Positions 6,738 through 13,463 of a stretch of DNA of 13,463 bases are shown piece after piece (the first letter of the stretch is position 1; each line of letters begins with the position of its first letter). Made by a program: the position numbers and the translations under genes. Origin of the DNA: Ignavibacteria bacterium UBA5771 (lineage in GTDB: Bacteria > Bacteroidota > Ignavibacteria > Kapaibacteriales > UBA2268). Below the pieces are notes generated by a model. That model was not told the origin of the DNA. It did no database searches and saw only the letters and a list, made by a program, of their open reading frames with translations. The DNA lies in the NCBI GenBank assembly GCA_002418685.1, contig DIEP01000124.1:2608-16070 (forward strand). The letters run 5' to 3'.

Positions 6738-6775
6738 TAAATTCAAATTAAACAAAATTCGTTAAATATCATTAT

Positions 6776-7471
6776 ATGTTAAAAAGAATTTTTAAAGTAT
6801 TTTTTAAAATCATTTTTTGCTTATTTCTTTTTTCGATTTTATTGACTGCGGCATACACAATTATTAATCCACCATTAACTCCATTGATGGTAGTGCGAGC
6901 TTTCGAGTATATGTCTGAGGGAAAGTCTCCGAAAATCCAAAAAGATTGGGTTTCTTATGAAAATGTTTCGAAAAAATTATTACGAGCAGTTGTCTCAGCA
7001 GAAGACGCACGCTTTGTTCGGCACAGGGGTTTTGATTGGAAAGCTATTGACGCAGCAAAAAAGTATAATGAACGAATGAAGGGCAGAAAACTTCGCGGTG
7101 CAAGCACAATCACAATGCAGACATCAAAGAACACATTCTTATGGCCCAGCAGAACTTGGATAAGGAAAGGACTGGAAGCTTATTTCACAGTCCTTATTGA
7201 AGCCGTATGGGGTAAGCAACGCATACTTGAAGTATATGTAAATGTAATTGAATGGGGAGAAGGAATTTATGGAGTGCAAGCTGCGTCGCAATATTATTTT
7301 AATAAAGACGCCAACCAATTGACCAGTCGAGAAGCTGCCTTGCTTGCTGCAATTATTCCAAATCCGCGCCGGTGGTCTGCAAGCCGTCCAACTCCATATA
7401 TCGAACGTCGAGCTTCTTGGATTATGGGTAGAATGAATTCAGTTGCAATACCAAAAGGATCAAAAAAATGA
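6776..7471 (+). CDS. mtgA: Monofunctional biosynthetic peptidoglycan transglycosylase
   Basis: MtgA polymerises lipid II into glycan strands at the periplasmic face of the inner membrane. The 231-residue protein has an N-terminal membrane anchor (about 8-30) followed by a single GT51 domain and no transpeptidase domain, the normal monofunctional layout. GT51 motifs are in order: SAEDARFVRHRGFDW (74-88, with E76 as the catalytic glutamate), RGASTITMQTSKN (107-119), a segment RKGLEAYF...GKQRILEVYVN, and VIEWGEGIYGVQAAS (157-171, second conserved glutamate E159). REAALLAAIIPNP (185-197) closes the domain. The start at ATG 6776 has no clear ribosome site. Its TGA overlaps the ATG of mutS (ATGA), so mutS is translationally coupled to it. 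Confidence 0.96.
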   Translation: MLKRIFKVFFKIIFCLFLFSILLTAAYTIINPPLTPLMVVRAFEYMSEGKSPKIQKDWVSYENVSKKLLRAVVSAEDARFVRHRGFDWKAIDAAKKYNERMKGRKLRGASTITMQTSKNTFLWPSRTWIRKGLEAYFTVLIEAVWGKQRILEVYVNVIEWGEGIYGVQAASQYYFNKDANQLTSREAALLAAIIPNPRRWSASRPTPYIERRASWIMGRMNSVAIPKGSKK

Positions 7472-10095
7472 AAGAAAAAGATACTCTCACACCCCTGACT
7501 CGGCAGTATAATCAAATCAAAGCAAAATATCCTGACACAATTTTGCTGTTTCGCCTGGGTGATTTCTTTGAAACGTTCAATGAAGATGCAGTAATAACAT
7601 CGCGAGTTTGCGGACTTACGCTCACTAAACGCAATAATGGTGCAGCAGGTGACCAACCCCTTGCAGGATTTCCGCATCATCAGCTGGATAATTACTTGCC
7701 AAAACTTGTTAAAGCGGGCTACAGAGTGGCAGTTTGCGATCAGTTGGAAGACCCTGCTCTTGCTCAAGGCATAGTGAAGCGTGGCGTGGTGGAAGTGATT
7801 ACTCCTGGAGTTGCAATTGGCGATAAAATTCTCGAAGCAAGAGAAAATAATTATGTCATGGCAATTTATGCATATTTCAAGCGCAATTTTAATTACTATG
7901 GCATTGCTTTTGCAGATGTTTCGACGGGTGAATTCCAAACTTGCGAAGTGCCTATCAACAAATTTGCAGATATTATTGAAATCATTTCTCCAAAAGAAAT
8001 AATAATTTCGAAATCCCAGAAGACAATCTTAAATCCACAGATCGAAGCATTGAATATTCATCCATTTATTACAAAATTGGAAGATTGGTTTTTTGAAGAA
8101 AAATTTGCAAATGAATTAATACTAAATCATTTCAAATTACAAAGTTTGAAACCATTCGGGCTTGAGCAATTGACTGCGGGCTTGATTGCATCTGGTGCAC
8201 TTTTGCATTATATCAGTGAAAATCAGCAAGGAAATATTTCACAAATTAAAAAAATTGCACATTATAATCCGAACGATTTTATATTGCTCGATTATACTAC
8301 AAGAAAAAATCTCGAAATTTTGTTTTCCTTGAATGAAAATCCTCAAAGAAATACTTTATTGAAAATAATTGACCGCACGCAAACTCCAATTGGGAGTAGA
8401 TTGCTGAAACGTTGGCTTGTGCAACCTTTGATTGATGTTAAGCAAATCAATGCTCGACTTGATGCAGTTGAAGAATTATTTCTCAATTCGGACAATGCCG
8501 ATAAAATTGGCAGTATCCTTGCGAATATTGGCGATTTGGAAAGGATGCTTTCGAAGGTTTCTGCTGGCAAAATGACACCTCGCGATTTTGTTGCACTGAA
8601 ATATTCATTGCAAGAGATTCCAAAATTGAAAGCATTGGCAAGTTCGTTCAAAAGCGAATTGATCAACAAATTGCTTTCTGATTTAGTTCCGAATGATGCA
8701 ATAGTCGATGAAATCGATAGAGCAATTGAGGAGGATCCCTCTCTCAATTTTGGATTAGGGAAAATTTTCAAAAAAGGATACAATGCTGAACTTGATGAAT
8801 TCGCAGAACTGAAATATTCCAGCAATGATTGGCTTGCAAATTATCAGCAAAAGCAACGCGAGCTTTCGGGCATATCAAATCTGCGTGTTAGCTTCAATAA
8901 TGTGTTTGGCTATTATATCGAAGTTTCTAAGGCAAATATTTCAAAGGTGCCTTCGCATTACGAAAGACGGCAGACGCTTACTAATTATGAGCGATATATC
9001 ACTCCTGAATTAAAGGAATTTGAAAATAAAATTTTGCAAACTGAAGAGAATCTGGGAACTCTCGAAAAAGAACTTTTTGAAAAATTACGTCAATTTGCAA
9101 CAAATTACATTTCGGATATTCAGGTTAATTCCAGTATAGTAGCAAGTTTGGATTGCTTGCGTAATTTTAGTGAAGTTTCGCGCGAATACAATTATGTCAA
9201 GCCCATAATTGATGAGAGCAATATAATTGAGATAATTGATGGACGGCATCCAATTATTGAGCGATCGTTAAAAATTGGGGAGAGCTATACTCCGAATTCC
9301 ACGATTTTAGATGATGTAGAGCAAATGATTCATATTTTGACGGGACCGAATATGTCGGGGAAATCCTCGTATTTGCGGCAAGTTGGGCTAATTATATTGC
9401 TTGGACAAATTGGATGCTTCGTTCCCGCAAAATTTGCTCAGTGGGGTTATGTTGATAAGATTTTTACTCGTGTAGGAGCATCGGATAATATCATAGGTGG
9501 AGAAAGCACTTTTATGGTGGAGATGAGCGAAACTGCCAAAATACTCAATAATGCAACGCAAAGAAGCTTAATTCTGCTGGATGAAGTTGGGCGTGGTACT
9601 GCCACATTTGATGGTATTTCGATTGCTTGGGCAATTGTTGAATATATTCATAATATTGTTCAAGCAAAAACGCTCTTTGCTACACATTATCATGAGTTGC
9701 AAGAACTCGAAAATGCATATCAAAAAATTAAAAATTATAAAATTGAAGTGATTGAAACTGGTTCAGAAGTGCTTTTTACTCATAAACTTGCCGAGGGAGC
9801 GAGTGATAATTCGTTTGGTATTCACGTTGCAAAAATGGCAGGGCTTCCAATTCAATTGACAGACAGGGCACAGGAGATACTCGAAACGTTGCTTTCCACA
9901 GACAATTCAAAAAATACGACAAAAGCAAAAAAGCCAAACACAAAAGCAATTCTCCCAAAACGCAATCCACCATATCAGCTGTCTTTCTTTGAATTGCAGG
10001 ATCATGAATTGCGTGATAAAATTGCAAGCATAGAACCCGAAAATCTTTCGCCTCTTGAAGCATTGCAAATACTATATAATTTAAAAAAAATGTAA
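7468..10095 (+). CDS. mutS: DNA mismatch repair protein MutS
   Basis: MutS (875 residues, full length) binds mismatches and small loops and starts mismatch repair with MutL. The N-terminal mismatch-binding domain carries the Phe-X-Glu motif in GDFFETF (F33, E35). Connector, lever and clamp regions occupy the middle. The ATPase domain shows Walker A GPNMSGKSS (626-634, K632), the ST motif in ESTFMVEMSETAKIL, Walker B ILLDEVGRGTATFDG (702-716, D705-E706) and the ATHYHEL switch motif. A basic, threonine-rich linker leads to QLSFF (837-841), which resembles a beta-clamp binding motif, and then the C-terminal helix-turn-helix dimerisation tail. The presence of the Phe-X-Glu domain rules out MutS2. 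It overlaps mtgA by 4 nt; mutL is not in the window. Confidence 0.98.
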   Translation: MKEKDTLTPLTRQYNQIKAKYPDTILLFRLGDFFETFNEDAVITSRVCGLTLTKRNNGAAGDQPLAGFPHHQLDNYLPKLVKAGYRVAVCDQLEDPALAQGIVKRGVVEVITPGVAIGDKILEARENNYVMAIYAYFKRNFNYYGIAFADVSTGEFQTCEVPINKFADIIEIISPKEIIISKSQKTILNPQIEALNIHPFITKLEDWFFEEKFANELILNHFKLQSLKPFGLEQLTAGLIASGALLHYISENQQGNISQIKKIAHYNPNDFILLDYTTRKNLEILFSLNENPQRNTLLKIIDRTQTPIGSRLLKRWLVQPLIDVKQINARLDAVEELFLNSDNADKIGSILANIGDLERMLSKVSAGKMTPRDFVALKYSLQEIPKLKALASSFKSELINKLLSDLVPNDAIVDEIDRAIEEDPSLNFGLGKIFKKGYNAELDEFAELKYSSNDWLANYQQKQRELSGISNLRVSFNNVFGYYIEVSKANISKVPSHYERRQTLTNYERYITPELKEFENKILQTEENLGTLEKELFEKLRQFATNYISDIQVNSSIVASLDCLRNFSEVSREYNYVKPIIDESNIIEIIDGRHPIIERSLKIGESYTPNSTILDDVEQMIHILTGPNMSGKSSYLRQVGLIILLGQIGCFVPAKFAQWGYVDKIFTRVGASDNIIGGESTFMVEMSETAKILNNATQRSLILLDEVGRGTATFDGISIAWAIVEYIHNIVQAKTLFATHYHELQELENAYQKIKNYKIEVIETGSEVLFTHKLAEGASDNSFGIHVAKMAGLPIQLTDRAQEILETLLSTDNSKNTTKAKKPNTKAILPKRNPPYQLSFFELQDHELRDKIASIEPENLSPLEALQILYNLKKM

Positions 10096-10100
10096 AATCA

Positions 10101-11015
10101 ATGAAAAATCCATTAATGTATTTTCTCGTTATAATTTTATCAATAGGGATAGCAACAAATGCTTTTTCCCAGAAGCCAAAATCGAAATCAAATGATGAAT
10201 TCAAAAAGTTCGAAGTTGAAATAAACTATATGAGCAGAACAGCATCAAGTTATTACAATTTGAATGACAGCAACATTTCGTATCATAGTATTTATGACCC
10301 TGTAAATGATACAATACGCAGATATACATTTGATTTTTATCAAACAGTTCTCGGGTTAAAATTTCGGTATAATTATAATCAAAAATTAGCATTTTCAGTA
10401 TATTCCCCATTTTCATTTTACTCAATGGATGAGAAATTTTTTACAGATCAGTTCGGTCATCGTGAGAAAAAGGCAAGTCATTCTCTTAATCGCGTCGATT
10501 ATATTGGTTTGGATGCATACTATAAACTTTATGAGAAATCGATATATGTAAATCTTCAAGGTGAAATTCGCATTCCGACAGGATTTCATAATGGACTATA
10601 CAATGATCCAAAATTTAATTTTTTAAGTGATGGAGCATTTGAATTTTTAATGGGCACAAATTTTGGGATAAAATATCATACTATTGGGTGGGAAAATACA
10701 GTAATATATAATTATCGGGCAGAAGATTTCAAGGACCAAATGATTATCAATACAGCAATTGTATTATCGACTGTTCAGAATTCGGAATTGCGGCTTTTTG
10801 GAAACTTCATTGTTTCAACGTCAAAATTCGATAATGTACGTCAATTAAATATTATGGAGACCGTAAATCAAGAAAATAATTATGGAGTTGGAGCAGCGTT
10901 CTTTATGATGTTCTCAGAAAGTTTCAATGTGGGAGTGAATTATCAAGTAACACTTGGTGGAAAAAACACTTGGAAATCTTCATATTTTAATATAAAGGCA
11001 GGGATAAGGTTATAA
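10101..11015 (+). CDS. Predicted secreted outer-membrane beta-barrel-like protein
   Basis: I do not recognise a named family. The 304-residue product begins with a signal peptide (MKNPLMYFLVIILSIGIATN, then AFSQ with probable cleavage before Q). A short lysine-rich linker follows, then alternating polar/aromatic strands typical of outer-membrane barrels, for example LGLKFRYNYNQKLAFSVYSPF, YIGLDAYYKLYEKSIYVNLQ, FNVGVNYQVTL and the last strand SSYFNIKAGIRL. ATG 10101 lies 5 nt after the mutS stop with no ribosome site of its own, so it is probably read from the mtgA-mutS transcript. Its stop TAA overlaps that of the convergent gene within TTATAA. It may be a transporter-type pore or a structural barrel; the function is unknown. 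Confidence 0.75.
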   Translation: MKNPLMYFLVIILSIGIATNAFSQKPKSKSNDEFKKFEVEINYMSRTASSYYNLNDSNISYHSIYDPVNDTIRRYTFDFYQTVLGLKFRYNYNQKLAFSVYSPFSFYSMDEKFFTDQFGHREKKASHSLNRVDYIGLDAYYKLYEKSIYVNLQGEIRIPTGFHNGLYNDPKFNFLSDGAFEFLMGTNFGIKYHTIGWENTVIYNYRAEDFKDQMIINTAIVLSTVQNSELRLFGNFIVSTSKFDNVRQLNIMETVNQENNYGVGAAFFMMFSESFNVGVNYQVTLGGKNTWKSSYFNIKAGIRL

Positions 11016-11480
11016 TGTGAGTCCAGAAATTTCATTTTCAAAACCAAATTCATAAGTATCAGCAAGTTCTTTTAATTTTAAAATAACTTGATAGAAAATT
11101 TCGTTAGAGAAAAATGAATTAGTGATTGAAAAAGTTGTTTCGTCTGATTTGACTATACCAAGTGTGATTTCGTTTGAAGAATTATTATGAAAAATGCGAA
11201 CAAGGTCAATATCGGTGTAATTTGCTTCGAAAACGATTTTGCGATTAAAAAATGAGAGTGAATTATCAGAAAATATAAATTTACGAGTTTTATAGCCAGA
11301 AATAATTAGGAGAATTCCAAAGAGCAAGAAAAATAGATTTAGGAGCAAAAATTGTGGAAGTTTTTCCACAATGTTATGAGTAGGGATTGACACAAAAGAA
11401 TAAATTATCACGAACCCAATAAGGATGTATCCAATTGTTGTAAGTTCCTTCTTATCTGAGGTATATTCGAGATATGGCAT
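11010..11480 (-). CDS. Hypothetical two-helix membrane protein
   Basis: I do not recognise this 156-residue protein. It starts with a short charged N-terminus, then has two predicted membrane helices (about residues 14-32 and 43-62) joined by a short loop, and then a soluble region of about 90 residues with beta-strand character (KFIFSDNSLSFFNRKIVFEANYTDIDLVRIF). This arrangement, a helical hairpin followed by a small beta domain, resembles bacterial PH-like membrane proteins, but I see no signature to prove it. ATG 11480 has no ribosome site. It converges with the barrel gene, with overlapping stop codons. A perfect 9-bp hairpin lies inside it (11351-11372). Confidence 0.65.
   Translation of the reverse strand: MPYLEYTSDKKELTTIGYILIGFVIIYSFVSIPTHNIVEKLPQFLLLNLFFLLFGILLIISGYKTRKFIFSDNSLSFFNRKIVFEANYTDIDLVRIFHNNSSNEITLGIVKSDETTFSITNSFFSNEIFYQVILKLKELADTYEFGFENEISGLTL
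11351..11372 (-). other. Perfect hairpin within a coding region, followed by a T-run on the minus strand
   Basis: ATTGTGGAA (11351-11359) and TTCCACAAT (11364-11372) are exact reverse complements around a 4-nt loop. Read on the minus strand, the hairpin is followed by TTTTTG, the shape of a weak intrinsic terminator inside the gene at 11010-11480. It encodes VEKLPQ and neighbours, so it may simply be coding sequence. Confidence 0.25.
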
Positions 11481-11590
11481 TATAAAATAAGAGAAAATAA
11501 TTATTTTTATAACGTATTTGAGTGATTAAAATTTAAAAAGCGTTAAAATTGGTAAAGTTTTTGAAGTATTTTTAGAAAAAATTTATAAAA

Positions 11591-11614
11591 AAATTAAAGA
11601 AAATTCTTTAATTT
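11591..11614. repeat. AT-rich 11-bp inverted repeat upstream of the large secreted protein gene
   Basis: AAATTAAAGAA (11591-11601) and TTCTTTAATTT (11604-11614) are perfect reverse complements separated by AA. The palindrome ends 15 nt before the candidate -7 element, so it would overlap the -33 region and could be an operator; it is followed by an eight-T run at 11622-11629, so it could alternatively be a weak terminator. The remainder of the 11481-11699 spacer is AT-rich with nothing else recognisable. Confidence 0.35.
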
Positions 11615-11628
11615 GATTATGTTTTTTT

Positions 11629-11636
11629 TAAATTTG
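11629..11636 (+). promoter_or_regulatory. Candidate -7 promoter element for the large secreted protein gene
   Basis: TAAATTTG is an exact match to TAnnTTTG and would give a leader of roughly 55-60 nt before the GTG start. A TTTG at 11612-11615 is 13 nt away, shorter than the usual -33 spacing. It is the best promoter candidate in the window because its leader also contains a strong ribosome site. Confidence 0.4.
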
Positions 11637-11685
11637 TAGTTTGAGATAAATACTAAAATTGAAAGAGAATTTAAAATAAATAAAT

Positions 11686-11691
11686 AAGGAG
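11686..11691 (+). promoter_or_regulatory. Ribosome binding site that sets a GTG start
   Basis: AAGGAG lies 8 nt ahead of GTG 11700, and the codons after the GTG form a signal peptide. This makes the GTG start convincing. Confidence 0.75.
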
Positions 11692-11699
11692 TTAAACAG

Positions 11700-13463
11700 G
11701 TGAAATCTGTAAAACATTTTCTATTTCTGTTGATTTTGGGTTTAGTTACGATAGGAAGTAACAGCGGATATTCCCAGGATCTATTAGGCTCTAAAATTGA
11801 AGAAGGATTTGAATTATACGCTCCCCTTCAAGATGCAACTTTTATGAAAAAAGGCGACGATCCTGTGGATTCACTGGTGATGCCTTTCACATTTAAATAT
11901 GATAATCAAACCATAAGCAGGATTTATATTTATGGTAATGGGTTCATATCTTTGAATACGTATCGCAATCCGAGTGCATTGGCAATTCCAAAACTATATT
12001 CTTTTCCGAATATAATTTCATGGTATTGCGGCGATTTAGTTACCGAAGATGGTTTGTATTACAAGCTTACGGGCATCTCCCCATTTCGGGTATTAACAAT
12101 TGAACAAAGGAAAGCTCGGACATTTGGTGAGGGAGGTGGAAACACTTTCGATGTGCAAATACGATTTTATGAAACATCTAATCAAGTTAAAATCACTTAT
12201 GGAAATACGGCGGGGCTTGGTGGCGGAGGCACTTATGGATGGATATATTTTACGGGTGCAACTGCGAGCAATTATATTAATATCCAACCGAATGATCCAA
12301 ATTATCCATCGACATTTTATTATAGCGATGATAATCCTAACCAAAATCGATGGATTAGAGACGATGCACCATTCAAAATACCTAGGGGGAAATATTTTAC
12401 TTTAAATGTTTTGCCAACACTAATTAAAGTAAATCCCGATGGGAAATATGTCCTTTCTCTTGGAAATGTATATAATGACTCAATTAATCGACCTTATGTG
12501 TTGATTTCAAGAGATGCAAGCCAATATCAAGTTGCATTGCAATATAATATCTATGGACCAGTAGGTTCTCCGACCGCACAAACAATATATATGGGACTCG
12601 AAACGATTACTGACTTAAATGATATAATAATAAATTTCTCCCCTCAACCTGTTGGGAATTTCTATCGATATGATATTAGTGCTGCAAAAGGTTTTGCATC
12701 AGCACCAAATGGAGCATTGGATTTATTAACAAATCAATCGCAAATTGAGCGTGGTTTGTACACAGTTACAGCTACCCTTCAAATGATTGGGCAACCATTA
12801 TTAACCCAAACCGTTCAATCACAATTCTATATAGCTCAAGATTATGACTTGAATGCAATGAGGATTGTTTCGCCTGTTAAAAAAGAAGAATCTGTATATC
12901 GCTATGGAGATCACAATATTCCACTTATTCTTCGTGTCCAGAATGTTGGCAAATTTGATTTAACATATTTCAAAGTTGTGGCAAACATATATACAATTAA
13001 TGATGTGTTAGTCAAACAGATCATTGGGGAATGGAATGATATTTACGATCCACTTTCAAGGGACGAATATATTGATTTCCAATTACCAAGTTTTGATGCA
13101 CCTGCAATTGGCGATTACTATGTTATTTATACTGTTTATCCTGATGAATATCATCCTGATGGCTATTTAAATAATAATGTAATAACAAAACCTGGTGAGC
13201 CAAAACTTATCTTTTCAGTTAATTATGAAACTGAATTGGCTCTTACTTCCGTATTGGCACCTCAACAAAGCGTTTATGTAAATGTCCCCGTTCGTCCAGG
13301 AATCAGGCTGCAAAATAATAGCTCGTCAGATTTATCAGATATTCCATTAACAATTACAATAACAAAAGGTGGTCAGAAATATTGGGAAAGAAGTGCTGTC
13401 ATTGACGTTGTGAGAACAGGCATCGCAAATGCACGTGATTACTATATTGATGATATTTTTGTT
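11700..13463 (+). CDS. Large secreted multi-domain protein with CARDB-like modules, N-terminal part (runs off right edge)
   Basis: I translated this by hand: 588 codons from GTG 11700 with no stop before the window edge. The N-terminus VKSVKHFLFLLILGLVTIGS is a signal peptide, with probable cleavage after GYS, before QD. An N-terminal beta-rich domain (about 30-235) includes the segment TFDVQIRFYETSNQVKITYG (149-168) and a glycine-rich turn GLGGGGTYGW; this style is common in large exported proteins of Ignavibacteria-like bacteria. Further on, LNAMRIVSPV...NIPLILRVQNVGKFDLTYFKV (about 383-430) and ALTSVLAPQQSVYVNV...GIRLQNNSSSDLSDIPLTI (about 510-560) look like CARDB-type adhesion modules. 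A C-terminal type IX secretion sorting domain would be expected beyond the edge, which I cannot see. Probable role: cell-surface or extracellular protein; no catalytic motif is visible. Confidence 0.75.
   Translation, partial: MKSVKHFLFLLILGLVTIGSNSGYSQDLLGSKIEEGFELYAPLQDATFMKKGDDPVDSLVMPFTFKYDNQTISRIYIYGNGFISLNTYRNPSALAIPKLYSFPNIISWYCGDLVTEDGLYYKLTGISPFRVLTIEQRKARTFGEGGGNTFDVQIRFYETSNQVKITYGNTAGLGGGGTYGWIYFTGATASNYINIQPNDPNYPSTFYYSDDNPNQNRWIRDDAPFKIPRGKYFTLNVLPTLIKVNPDGKYVLSLGNVYNDSINRPYVLISRDASQYQVALQYNIYGPVGSPTAQTIYMGLETITDLNDIIINFSPQPVGNFYRYDISAAKGFASAPNGALDLLTNQSQIERGLYTVTATLQMIGQPLLTQTVQSQFYIAQDYDLNAMRIVSPVKKEESVYRYGDHNIPLILRVQNVGKFDLTYFKVVANIYTINDVLVKQIIGEWNDIYDPLSRDEYIDFQLPSFDAPAIGDYYVIYTVYPDEYHPDGYLNNNVITKPGEPKLIFSVNYETELALTSVLAPQQSVYVNVPVRPGIRLQNNSSSDLSDIPLTITITKGGQKYWERSAVIDVVRTGIANARDYYIDDIFV

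Noticed and set aside
7294..7938. A 214-codon open frame on the minus strand across the end of mtgA and the start of mutS
   Set aside because: It is antisense to two strongly conserved genes, its translation is rich in cysteine, isoleucine and histidine with no domain pattern, and it has no ribosome site.
8343..8825. A 160-codon minus-strand open frame inside mutS
   Set aside because: It is serine/leucine-rich antisense sequence with no recognisable feature, wholly inside a conserved gene.
9571..9616. GRGTATFDG in MutS in place of the common GRGTSTYDG, considered as an active-site change
   Set aside because: Walker B D705-E706 is intact and, as far as I recall, this variant occurs in many normal MutS proteins.
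12093..12405. Open frames on both strands around 12093-12405
   Set aside because: They overlap the 588-codon frame from 11700, which has a ribosome site, signal peptide and continuous domain-like sequence.

Overview
The window looks like ordinary chromosomal DNA from a low-GC (roughly mid-thirties percent by eye) Gram-negative bacterium of the Bacteroidota/Chlorobiota/Ignavibacteriota (FCB) lineage. Ignavibacteria or Kapabacteria-like organisms are my best guess. The reasons are: weak or absent Shine-Dalgarno sites on many genes; several matches to the Bacteroidota -7 promoter element TAnnTTTG; signal peptides ending in the 'FSQ/YSQ' style; a lipoprotein M49 peptidase; and a large secreted protein with CARDB-like modules of the kind common in these groups. 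No phage, plasmid, CRISPR, rRNA or tRNA is visible. This lineage call is an inference from style, not from a search.

Layout, left to right. (1) 1-1267, minus strand: an ABC sugar-transporter permease followed, with an ATGA stop/start overlap, by the N-terminal part of a PlsY-like glycerol-3-phosphate acyltransferase that runs off the left edge. (2) 1351-3021, plus: a lipoprotein of the dipeptidyl-peptidase III (M49) family with an HEVSH zinc motif. A 63-bp MITE-like hairpin with perfect 12-bp arms lies between this gene and the next. (3) 3162-4118, minus: ybaB and recR as a two-gene unit for recombinational repair. (4) 4190-5348, plus: pspA/IM30 and a YbjN-like protein, divergent from ybaB. 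(5) 5349-6019: a degenerate interspersed repeat and a small membrane ORF that may be the tail of a broken gene. (6) 6020-6697, minus: an AIM24/TIGR00266 family protein. (7) 6776-11015, plus: mtgA, mutS (4-nt overlap) and a predicted outer-membrane barrel protein only 5 nt behind mutS. (8) 11010-11480, minus: a small membrane protein whose stop codon shares the palindrome TTATAA with the stop of the barrel gene. (9) 11700 to the right edge, plus: a GTG-started, very probably secreted multi-domain protein, incomplete here.

Functionally the window mixes housekeeping functions: envelope maintenance (PlsY, MtgA, PspA, barrel protein), DNA repair (RecR/YbaB, MutS), solute uptake (permease) and protein turnover (M49 peptidase). 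I do not see a coherent new multi-gene system. The points most worth a second look are the MITE-like hairpin that shares a core with a second repeat, the HEXXH-type M49 lipoprotein, the permease/PlsY coupling, and the mtgA-mutS-barrel operon.
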